NCBI GenBank assembly: GCA_028284905.1
Contig: JANQQU010000084.1
Span: 124,001 to 188,000 of the forward strand
Direction of reading: 5' to 3'
Length of the DNA: 64,000 nucleotides
Source of the DNA: Calditrichia bacterium
Lineage (GTDB): Bacteria; Calditrichota; Calditrichia; RBG-13-44-9; J075
Shown here in pieces: positions 17,820 through 25,070 of the stretch. Within the stretch, counting starts at the first letter, position 1, and each line of letters opens with the position of its first letter. The translations under genes were made by a program, and so were the position numbers. Below the pieces are notes generated by a model. It was not told the DNA's origin. It did not search any database and was given only the letters and a program-made list of their open reading frames with translations.

Positions 17820-18797
17820 ATGTTGCAAAAAATTTGCTTGTATATTAGCCTGCTGGCCTTTTGTTCAACGGCATTGATAGCGGAAGGGAACGGCAGTTTC
17901 TCCGGTGCATTTTTACGGATCGGACTGGGCGCCCGGGCGATGGCGATGGGAAATGCCCAGGTCGCCAATGCGACCAATGGTTACGGCATTTATTACAATC
18001 CCGCCGGATTGCCCCGCCTGGAAAAGAAAGAGCTGGCCCTTTCCTACAGCGATATGTCGCTGGATCGTAAATTAAATTATGTGGGATTTGCATTACCGCT
18101 TAAACCGTTTGCCGGCGCGGCAGTTGGCTGGATAAACAGTGGGGTGGGAAATCTGCGGTCTTACAATTCCAGCGGGGAAGATACCGGCGAACTGGACCAT
18201 GGATTAAACGCGATTTACGGCGCATTTTCCGTTAACATCATCTCTTTGGTGCAGGCGGATGGTAACTTGCAAAATGTTAAATCCGACCTGATCAGCATTG
18301 GTTTGGCAGTTAAGTTCCTGCGGGAAGCAATCGATGATAATGAAGGATTCGACTACAGCGGTTCCGGTTTTGGTATAGATGCCGGATTAATGATCAAACC
18401 GCATGATAAGTTTATGCTGGGATATCAATTAAAAGATCTAAACGCCAGCCTTGCCTCGAATACCAATGATATTTTCGAACGTGGCTCCGATATTGACAAC
18501 GCCTTTCCGGTTTCCCAACGCGTCGGAATGTTTTATGAAACGCCCTTCAAGGGATTGGCCATCGCTTACGATTTTGAGTGGAGCGATAAAGGGGAAGAGA
18601 AGCATCATGTTGGCGCGGAAATGGTTTTTAGCATGGGCGCCGGACGTATCGGATACGACAATGATCATTTTACCCTCGGTGGAGGATTGTCATTTGAAGG
18701 CCGGAAAGGCTGGGGAATGAAACTCGACTATGCCTATGTAGACAGCGTCATCGATGAAGGCATTAGTCATGTATTCTCCTGGCGTTTTCTTTTCTAA
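17820..18797 (+). CDS. PorV/PorQ-like outer-membrane protein (first copy)
   Basis: This 325-residue protein has a signal peptide (MLQKICLYISLLAFCSTALIA) and the family N-terminus GAFLRIGLGARAMAMGNAQVA followed by YGIYYNPAGLPR. That is the hallmark of the PorV/PorQ (UPF0164) barrel family, relatives of FadL. In T9SS organisms PorV shuttles substrates from the translocon to the attachment complex. The start at 17820 is chosen because it gives the signal peptide directly; the frame is open to 17787. It is followed by a hairpin pair that likely ends the transcript. Confidence 0.82.
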   Translation: MLQKICLYISLLAFCSTALIAEGNGSFSGAFLRIGLGARAMAMGNAQVANATNGYGIYYNPAGLPRLEKKELALSYSDMSLDRKLNYVGFALPLKPFAGAAVGWINSGVGNLRSYNSSGEDTGELDHGLNAIYGAFSVNIISLVQADGNLQNVKSDLISIGLAVKFLREAIDDNEGFDYSGSGFGIDAGLMIKPHDKFMLGYQLKDLNASLASNTNDIFERGSDIDNAFPVSQRVGMFYETPFKGLAIAYDFEWSDKGEEKHHVGAEMVFSMGAGRIGYDNDHFTLGGGLSFEGRKGWGMKLDYAYVDSVIDEGISHVFSWRFLF

Positions 18798-18838
18798 AGA
18801 CCCTGGTGAACAAGAAGGATTTGATACTTTCAAATTGG

Positions 18839-18860
18839 TATTCGCATTTTTGCGCGAATA
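18839..18860 (+). other. Small hairpin after first PorV-like gene
   Basis: TATTCGC (18839-18845) and GCGAATA (18854-18860) form a 7-bp stem just ahead of a stronger hairpin at 18878. It may stabilise the 3' end of the mRNA. Confidence 0.35.
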
Positions 18861-18877
18861 GCCTTAAGTTTTCAATT

Positions 18878-18900
18878 AACCGGTGCCTGGCGCCGGTTTT
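18878..18900 (+). terminator. Putative terminator between the PorV-like genes
   Basis: AACCGGTG (18878-18885) and CGCCGGTT (18891-18898), with loop CCTGG, form an 8-bp stem with one G-T pair. It is followed by TTTTAAAG. It lies 81 bases after the first PorV-like stop and 31 bases before the next start. Confidence 0.5.
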
Positions 18901-18930
18901 AAAGTTTCGCGAACTATATAGGAAAATTTC

Positions 18931-19839
18931 ATGAAATTTACTTTTAAGATTCTGTTTATATGGATGTTACTGCTGTTGCCTGTTTTGGCAGGAGAAGCCA
19001 ATGAGGGAAAAACCGGTTTGTCATTCCTCAAAATTGGCGTCGATGCCCGGGCGGCTGGTATGGGGGAAGCATATACTGCGGTAGCAAATAATGCGTATAC
19101 AACCTACTGGAATCCGGCCGGTTTATTAGGTGCGGATCATAGCAATGTTGTGTTTATGCACAGCAACTGGCTGCTTGATGTAAACAGTGAGTTTGGAGCG
19201 CTGCAATTTAATGGTAAAAAATCCAGTCTTGCATTCCATGTATATACGCTCAATATTGGCGGTATTGAAGTTCGCAGCACGCCAAGCCGTGAGCCAGTAG
19301 AAGAAACCGGAGCGCAATACGCATCGGTCGGTGTTTCCTATGCCCGGAATTTCAGCAGTAAGCTGGATATTGGTGTTACCGCAAAATACCTCTACGAAAA
19401 GATTCTCTTCAACACAGCAGGCGGTTATGCCCTCGATTTGGGACTCTCCTATGCTGCCAGCAGTAAACTGAAAGTTGCGGGCACTCTCCAGAATCTGGGT
19501 TCGATGAATGAATTTGCCCAGGCTTCTACCAAGCTTCCGGCTTTATTACGGGTCGGTGCAGCGTATCAGCTTGGGAAAGCTGTCGGCCCTGCTGAACTTT
19601 TAGTCGCCGGAGATGTTGTGCTGCCATTCGAGGAGAACCTGCGAATGCATTTTGGCCTGGAAGCAGCTTTATGGCAACAATTGATTTTGCGCGGTGGGCT
19701 GGTGAATGGCTATGAATCCCGCAGTTTTAGCTTTGGATTGGGCATTCGGAAATCAGCATTCCATTTCGACTATAGCTACTCCCCATTTAATGAAGATTTA
19801 GGAAACGCTCAGCGATTTTCAATCTACCTGGCAATATAA
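18931..19839 (+). CDS. PorV/PorQ-like outer-membrane protein (second copy)
   Basis: This 302-residue protein has signal peptide MKFTFKILFIWMLLLLPVLA and the motifs FLKIGVDARAAGMGEAYTAVA and YTTYWNPAGLLG, the same family as the preceding PorV-like gene. The two copies differ clearly in sequence, so this is not a recent duplication. The C-terminus (HFDYSYSPFNEDLGNAQRFS) is closest in pattern to PorV itself, whose family ends with similar strands. AGGA precedes the ATG. A role in T9SS substrate delivery is inferred. It overlaps no other gene and ends 10 bases before rnhA. Confidence 0.84.
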   Translation: MKFTFKILFIWMLLLLPVLAGEANEGKTGLSFLKIGVDARAAGMGEAYTAVANNAYTTYWNPAGLLGADHSNVVFMHSNWLLDVNSEFGALQFNGKKSSLAFHVYTLNIGGIEVRSTPSREPVEETGAQYASVGVSYARNFSSKLDIGVTAKYLYEKILFNTAGGYALDLGLSYAASSKLKVAGTLQNLGSMNEFAQASTKLPALLRVGAAYQLGKAVGPAELLVAGDVVLPFEENLRMHFGLEAALWQQLILRGGLVNGYESRSFSFGLGIRKSAFHFDYSYSPFNEDLGNAQRFSIYLAI

Positions 19840-19849
19840 GGAAACAGTG

Positions 19850-20332
19850 ATGGCAGAAAATATTATTATCTATTGTGATGGGGCTTGTTCAGGAAACCAG
19901 TATGATGAGAATGTTGGCGGCTGGGGCGCTGTCATTAAGCGCGAAGACGGTGTTAAGCGAATTTACGGGGGAGAGGTAAATACCACTAATAATCGGATGG
20001 AGTTAACTGCCTGTATTAAATCACTGGAAGATGTGCGGGAAGATGACTTACCAGTCGCGCTTTACTCTGATAGCGCTTATTTGGTGAATTGCATGAATCA
20101 AAAGTGGTATGTTAACTGGCAGCGAAATGGCTGGCGGAACGCTAAAAAGCAGCCGGTGGAAAATCAGGATTTGTGGGAAAGAATATTGACCCTAATCACC
20201 GCTGTAAAGGTGCGTTTTCATAAAGTAAAAGGACATGCCGGAATTGAATTGAATGAACTGGCCGATGGATTGGCCAATCGTGGAATGGATGAACTGGCGG
20301 ATAATGAACCCGGCTATTCAAAAGTCCTTTAG
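19850..20332 (+). CDS. rnhA: Ribonuclease HI
   Basis: RNase HI cleaves the RNA strand of RNA-DNA hybrids. The four acidic catalytic residues are present: D10 (YCDGACSGN), E51 (NRMELTA), D74 (YSDSAYL) and D139 (NELADGLA), with the helper H129 in KGHAG. The basic handle region WYVNWQRNGWRNAKKQPV matches the E. coli type. The 160-residue length is standard. The ATG at 19850 follows AAGGAAACAG at good spacing and is preferred over the GTG at 19847. Confidence 0.96.
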   Translation: MAENIIIYCDGACSGNQYDENVGGWGAVIKREDGVKRIYGGEVNTTNNRMELTACIKSLEDVREDDLPVALYSDSAYLVNCMNQKWYVNWQRNGWRNAKKQPVENQDLWERILTLITAVKVRFHKVKGHAGIELNELADGLANRGMDELADNEPGYSKVL

Positions 20333-20412
20333 CTTTCGCAGGGGCAAGCAAATTTTAAGCGAAACTTTCTATTAATGAACTGCTTCGAATCCTTCCACAA
20401 GGATTGTGGAAT

Positions 20413-21399
20413 ATGACAAAAAATAAATGGATTTACTGGATCAAATTACTGGTCAGCCTTATTCTGCTGGTAATCATATACCGAAAGGTCAACAATCACG
20501 ATGCTATCCTGGAGGCTTTCCAGGCAACGCGTTGGTGGCACCTGGCGATTTTTATCTCACTGGTGATTCCTAACTATTTCCTCCAATTTCTCAAGTGGCG
20601 ATTTTTATTACGGCGCCGTTTTCATGATGTCGAGAATAAAGCTGTTTTCGGGTCACTGCTTTTTGGCAGCACGTTGGGGCTGATCACTCCGGGACGTTTG
20701 GGAGAACTGGGACGGGGACTATTTTTTCCGAATAAAGATCGGTTGGCAATAACCGGGCTGAATGTGCTGGATAAATTTGCTAATCAACTGCTGGTGTTTA
20801 CCCTTGGTGGTATCTCGCTGGTGGTTATCAATTATCAAATCGAATTTCTGCAAGGAAGTAGTTATTGGGCAATATTGGTAGCCGGTGGCTTACTGCTTAT
20901 TGGCATTTGGAGTTTGGTTTTGCAGCCAACCCTGCTCAGTAAATTCGGACGCCGTTTGCTGGGGGGATTTAGCTGGCGGAAAAAACTGTTACCACTGGTG
21001 AATGCATTCGACAGCCTTCGCACCGGCGATGGACTAATTGTGATGGGCTATACTGCCCTGATCTATTCCCTGATCGTTTGTCAATATCATCTATTACTTC
21101 ACTCCTTTAATGGCATTACTTTCTGGCAGTCCTGCGTTGCTGTTATGGCAATGCTGTTCATCAAGACCCTTCTGCCCATATCGTTTGGTGATCTTGGCAC
21201 CCGGGAAATGTTGGCGATTTTCTTTTATGGCATTTTCCATGTTTCCGAAGCAGCCGCCTTTAATGCCTCCATTCTCATCTTCCTGATTAACGTTTTGCTG
21301 CCGGCTTTGGTGGGATTGTATTACGTTTTCCAGGTACGGGATTTACCCGGGAGCGCTACGGAAGAAGATCCGAATATTATCGCTTCGGAAAACCCCTAA
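20413..21399 (+). CDS. Flippase-like membrane protein (LPG synthase TM family)
   Basis: This 328-residue integral membrane protein has about seven to eight hydrophobic helices. It carries the family features of the lysylphosphatidylglycerol synthetase transmembrane region (UPF0104): an early PNYFLQFLKWRFLL, then FGSTLGLITPGRLGELGR, and a late LPISFGDLGTREM. Members include MprF flippase domains and proteins linked to glycolipid or glycan metabolism. No cytoplasmic synthetase domain is present. Its neighbours, a glycosyltransferase and a polysaccharide deacetylase, suggest envelope glycan work. Start ATG 20413 lies 9 bases after AAGGA. Confidence 0.8.
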   Translation: MTKNKWIYWIKLLVSLILLVIIYRKVNNHDAILEAFQATRWWHLAIFISLVIPNYFLQFLKWRFLLRRRFHDVENKAVFGSLLFGSTLGLITPGRLGELGRGLFFPNKDRLAITGLNVLDKFANQLLVFTLGGISLVVINYQIEFLQGSSYWAILVAGGLLLIGIWSLVLQPTLLSKFGRRLLGGFSWRKKLLPLVNAFDSLRTGDGLIVMGYTALIYSLIVCQYHLLLHSFNGITFWQSCVAVMAMLFIKTLLPISFGDLGTREMLAIFFYGIFHVSEAAAFNASILIFLINVLLPALVGLYYVFQVRDLPGSATEEDPNIIASENP

Positions 21400-21513
21400 G
21401 CATTTATTTTACTTACCATTATCATTTCCAGCGCAATTTTTGTAAACTGTTCTCTTTTGCTAAATTGGAGCGATAAGTAGCATTGCAGGCGCAGGATATT
21501 TTCCGGAGATGGT

Positions 21514-22638
21514 ATGATCATTGAGCAGCTGTTTTTAGGCTTAAGTGTATTTTATAGCAGTATAATCTGTTTTTTCTATATCGGCATCATACGGGAAAAG
21601 CGCCGTCAGGAGCGGCAGAGTAGTTATCAGCCAACGGTTTCCGTAGTTGTTCCGGCCAGGAATGAAGCTGCAGCTATCACCCAAACTTTGGAAAGCCTCG
21701 CCGCTCAGGATTATCCCAGTGAGAAGCTGGAAATCCTTATTGTCGACGACCACTCCCGGGACAACACAGATGCTATTGTCGAACAGTTCATCGAGAATAC
21801 CTCAGAAAAAAACTTTCGTCTGATTCGCCATCGGACCAATGGTGAAAAACCCACCTTTAAAAAAACCGCTATAGCATATGCCTTGCAGTTTGCCAGTGGG
21901 GAAATCATCATGACAACCGACGCGGATTGTGAGGTGCAACCTGGCTGGGTAACCTCCATGATCAGCCGCTTCGATGAAAATACCGGTTTAGTCGCCGGCC
22001 TCATCGCTTTTGGAAAACCCCACGAAAAAACTTTGTTTCATAAATTGCAGACGTTGGAATATGCCGGACTGGTTTTCTGCGGAGTAGGGGCCATCGGTAA
22101 TAATTACCCGATTATCTGTAATGGCAGTAATTTAAGTTATCGCCGCGCTGCTTTTGATGCCATTGGCGGATTTGAAGGACATGAGCATATTCCATCCGGC
22201 GATGATGATCTCTTTATGCAGAACATGCATCGCTATACGGATTGGAAGGTTAGATATAATCTCCATCCGGATTCGATCAACTATACACGCCCGGTGGATA
22301 CGTTTAAACAGTTTATGAACCAACGGGCAAGGTGGGCATCCAAAGGGAGCCATTATCCCGGTGTTAAAACTTTTCTCTTATTGTTGCTAATCTATCTATT
22401 TTATTTGATGCTGCTGCTTTTGATACCGGTCACGTTGCTGGGCTATTTTTCAGGGAAATTGTTTCTGGCCGGCCTGGGGTTGAAATTACTGCCGGAATTA
22501 ATGATTATTTATCAGTCGCTGGCGATCTTCCAACGGAAAGATTTATTGCCGCTGGCTTTATTGGGAGAAGCCGCGCAGATTCCCTATATTGTCTATGCCG
22601 GTTTTGCTGGCTTTTTTAATTTGTTTAAATGGAAGTAA
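21514..22638 (+). CDS. Membrane glycosyltransferase, family 2
   Basis: The 374-residue protein has an N-terminal membrane helix (about 5-25) and a GT-A domain with SVVVPARNEAAAI and VDDHSRDNTD (Asp 78-79). It also has the DxD-like MTTDADCE, an acidic SGDDDLFM, and the processive-type Q-R-A-R-W motif (about 270). Two or three C-terminal helices follow. It should transfer a sugar from a nucleotide donor at the inner face of the membrane. The Q/RxxRW box is shared with cellulose- and poly-GlcNAc-synthase-like enzymes. A polysaccharide deacetylase starts one base after its stop codon, which suggests a joint glycan function. GGAG precedes the ATG. Confidence 0.88.
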   Translation: MIIEQLFLGLSVFYSSIICFFYIGIIREKRRQERQSSYQPTVSVVVPARNEAAAITQTLESLAAQDYPSEKLEILIVDDHSRDNTDAIVEQFIENTSEKNFRLIRHRTNGEKPTFKKTAIAYALQFASGEIIMTTDADCEVQPGWVTSMISRFDENTGLVAGLIAFGKPHEKTLFHKLQTLEYAGLVFCGVGAIGNNYPIICNGSNLSYRRAAFDAIGGFEGHEHIPSGDDDLFMQNMHRYTDWKVRYNLHPDSINYTRPVDTFKQFMNQRARWASKGSHYPGVKTFLLLLLIYLFYLMLLLLIPVTLLGYFSGKLFLAGLGLKLLPELMIIYQSLAIFQRKDLLPLALLGEAAQIPYIVYAGFAGFFNLFKWK

Positions 22639-22639
22639 G

Positions 22640-23266
22640 ATGATTAGCCATAAAAGACTCGCGTCTGTATTCTTTAAACCTTTTCCGCAAATCACCTGGA
22701 AATATCCTCCCTACGAACATAAAATTTACCTGACCTTTGACGATGGGCCGTATCCCCCGCTAACAAAGCCCCTCTTAAACCTGCTGGAGCAAATGAAGGT
22801 GCCGGCGACATTCTTCTTATCCGGCGAAAACATTTACCGATATCGCCATCAGCTTTCCGAGCTTGATTATTCCGGGCATCAGCTGGGAAATCACCTCTTT
22901 CATCATGTGCCGCTGTTTGGAATGAAAACTGCGAAATTGGTCAGAGAGATTAATAAGACCGACGAGTTAATACTGGAAAATTGGCGTCGTATCGCAACTG
23001 CTTTTCGGCCTCCATATGGCGTTTTCAGCCCGCAATTATTTACTGCATTACAAAGCACATCTAAGAAGTTGGTGTTGTGGACAGTGATGGCATATGACTT
23101 TAAATGGGAAAAAGAGCGAATCCTCAAGCATCTACTCTATCAGACCCATGCCGGTGATATTATTGTTTTTCATGATTCTCCGAAAACCTCATCGGTTTTG
23201 TTGGAAGTTTTGCCCCCTTTCATTAACCACTGCCATTCCCGTGGATGGAGCTTTGAGTTAATCTGA
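22640..23266 (+). CDS. Polysaccharide deacetylase family protein
   Basis: This 208-residue NodB-homology (carbohydrate esterase 4) protein removes acetyl groups from N-acetyl sugars in a metal-dependent reaction. Motif 1 is TFDDGPYPP (D34-D35), motif 2 is GNHLFHH (H85, H89), motif 3 is RPPYG, and a late IIVFHDS carries the final His. The domain is complete and compact. There is no signal peptide, so it may act in the cytoplasm or be secreted without cleavage. ATG 22640 is one base after the glycosyltransferase stop, so the two genes are translationally close. Confidence 0.88.
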   Translation: MISHKRLASVFFKPFPQITWKYPPYEHKIYLTFDDGPYPPLTKPLLNLLEQMKVPATFFLSGENIYRYRHQLSELDYSGHQLGNHLFHHVPLFGMKTAKLVREINKTDELILENWRRIATAFRPPYGVFSPQLFTALQSTSKKLVLWTVMAYDFKWEKERILKHLLYQTHAGDIIVFHDSPKTSSVLLEVLPPFINHCHSRGWSFELI

Positions 23267-23386
23267 TCTTAAGAAGCGTCATCTATCTGCCTGATGGGCT
23301 TCTTCCGAAAATATCCCTCTAAAATACTCGTAAAAAATTGCACTAAAATCAGCTGACTTTTGCAGTATTCGAAAAAGAAAAAACTG

Positions 23387-23416
23387 TTGACATCATTGCA
23401 AAATTGATTATATTGG
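23387..23416 (+). promoter_or_regulatory. Putative promoter of arginine decarboxylase gene
   Basis: TTGACA (23387-23392), 16 bases, then TATATT (23409-23414). The same site reads as TTG-N19-TATATTGG, one mismatch from the Bacteroidota type TAnnTTTG. It lies about 70 bases before the ATG. Confidence 0.45.
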
Positions 23417-23483
23417 CGAGGCAATTTTGTTTAATATATTAAAGAAAAGATTTAATAATCTAAATTTTTGAAAGGGAGGCAAA

Positions 23484-24095
23484 ATGTACATTCCAGAAAA
23501 TACCTCCCCGGTTGCTGGTGCTGATCAGCTCGTCGCTGGCAACGCAGATATACTTCAAAACATTTTAGTTGGCAACCGTATTCCACAGGATTTTTTTGTT
23601 ACCCGGGGGCGTGGGGAAAGCGACATCACCATTCACGCCGGATCCTATCACCTCGCCTTAAAAGATGCCGGCATTGAACGATTGAATATCATGACATATT
23701 CTTCGATTCTTCCATCGATTGCCCGGGAAGTTAGCCGTCCGGCGAATATGACCCATGGTGCAGTGATGGAAACAATTATGGCCGCCGGTAGCTGCGAGGC
23801 AGGCGAACGGGTAAATGCCGGGATTATTTGGGGATGGCTAACCGATCGGAAAAACCGCCAGCGCTATGGGGGATTGGTTTGTGAACATTACGGTGATTAC
23901 AGTGATGAAGCATTGCGGAAGTTGCTGGCCGATAGCCTGGAAGAATTATACGTTAACGGGTTTGATGAGGAATTTGAATTGGGCGATATCCGAATTGAAT
24001 CCCAGTGTGCTACCCCTCGGAAAAAATTCGGAACCGCCCTGGTTGCCTTGTGTTTTACCAGCTACAGCGTTCCAATTCTGGAACGACCTTACTGA
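23484..24095 (+). CDS. pdaD: Pyruvoyl-dependent arginine decarboxylase
   Basis: The 203-residue protein belongs to the PvlArgDC family, which decarboxylates arginine to agmatine, the first step of polyamine synthesis by that route. Conserved blocks are IPQDFFVTRGRGESDITIHAGS and NIMTYSSILPSIA. In family members cleavage between two adjacent serines (here S73-S74) creates the beta chain and the pyruvoyl group on the alpha chain. GGGAGG precedes the ATG. No agmatinase or agmatine deiminase lies in the window. Its stop overlaps that of the convergent pirin gene by 7 bases. Confidence 0.9.
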   Translation: MYIPENTSPVAGADQLVAGNADILQNILVGNRIPQDFFVTRGRGESDITIHAGSYHLALKDAGIERLNIMTYSSILPSIAREVSRPANMTHGAVMETIMAAGSCEAGERVNAGIIWGWLTDRKNRQRYGGLVCEHYGDYSDEALRKLLADSLEELYVNGFDEEFELGDIRIESQCATPRKKFGTALVALCFTSYSVPILERPY

Positions 24096-24877
24096 CCATA
24101 TAGTGGATAATCAACTCTCGACGGTACTTCAATAACGACGAGGCGTAAACCATCCGTCTCGTCTGCTTTGACAAGCACTTCACTATCCTGACTGGCCTGG
24201 ATAACCGAAAAATCTCTGGATTGTATTTCCCGGCTAGCGGGATCATCCTCCGATATCCAACGACCCTTGCCTTTTACTGTCATTACTGCTAGTGTATTAC
24301 CGGCTGCAACCTGGAAGTGATAAGACTTCCCCGGCTGAATATCGATATCCTGCATTCGAACATCTGCATCTAATTGCACCGGGGCAGCGTTACCGATAAT
24401 TTCCTTGCGAATCGCGCCGTTGTCGGCAGTGCTGGGAAAATCCTCATGTTCGTATTGATTATAAGTAGGGGGTTTTCGGATGCTTTCCCGCAGATATGGT
24501 TCAAACCAAATCTGAAAGAATTCCGTTTGCTCCCCATACATTTCTTCCTGATGGTAAATGCCGCTGCCGGCCTGCATTACCTGGGCGCCACCGCTGCTAA
24601 CCCGGCTATTATTCTTTAAGCTGTCCGTATGACCGATTTCACCATCCAAAACATAGCTGATAATTTCGAAGGCCTGATGAGGGTGCATACCTATAACACC
24701 ATCGCCTTTTGCTGATGCCCACGCCCAGTAAAATAAAGGGCCAACTCTGGGTGCTTCCGAATTACCACCGGGAAAATCTACCGGTTTTATTTCGGTGATC
24801 TTGCCATTGTCAAATGAACCGCTACCTTGCCGGGCAGGCGGATATACTGTTATTTTTGTATGATTATCGAGCTGCAT
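24089..24877 (-). CDS. Pirin family protein
   Basis: The 262-residue bicupin has the pirin metal site in GMHPHQAFE (H65, H67) and GSGIYHQEE (H109, E111), with the SYVLDGEIGHTDS strand between them. Pirins bind Fe or Ni. Some have quercetin dioxygenase activity and others are transcription cofactors; neither role can be chosen here. The frame is open to 24991, but AAAGGAGAG directly precedes the ATG at 24877, which fixes the start. It overlaps the convergent arginine decarboxylase by 7 bases and diverges from the patatin gene. Confidence 0.9.
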   Translation of the reverse strand: MQLDNHTKITVYPPARQGSGSFDNGKITEIKPVDFPGGNSEAPRVGPLFYWAWASAKGDGVIGMHPHQAFEIISYVLDGEIGHTDSLKNNSRVSSGGAQVMQAGSGIYHQEEMYGEQTEFFQIWFEPYLRESIRKPPTYNQYEHEDFPSTADNGAIRKEIIGNAAPVQLDADVRMQDIDIQPGKSYHFQVAAGNTLAVMTVKGKGRWISEDDPASREIQSRDFSVIQASQDSEVLVKADETDGLRLVVIEVPSRVDYPLYGQ

Positions 24878-25070
24878 GTCGCTCTCCTTTGAAGCTTTTT
24901 TAAAAGTTGTTTTCATAAATTCATACTTTTGCAAAAGTGTAAGTAAGATTATTGTTCGGAGAGAAAAGTTACAATCTGCCACATGCGTCAATTGCTTGAA
25001 TATTATTCCGGATGTATATTATTACAAAAGCCTGAATAAATTGCCCGTATTATCAAAAGAAAGCTGCCCT

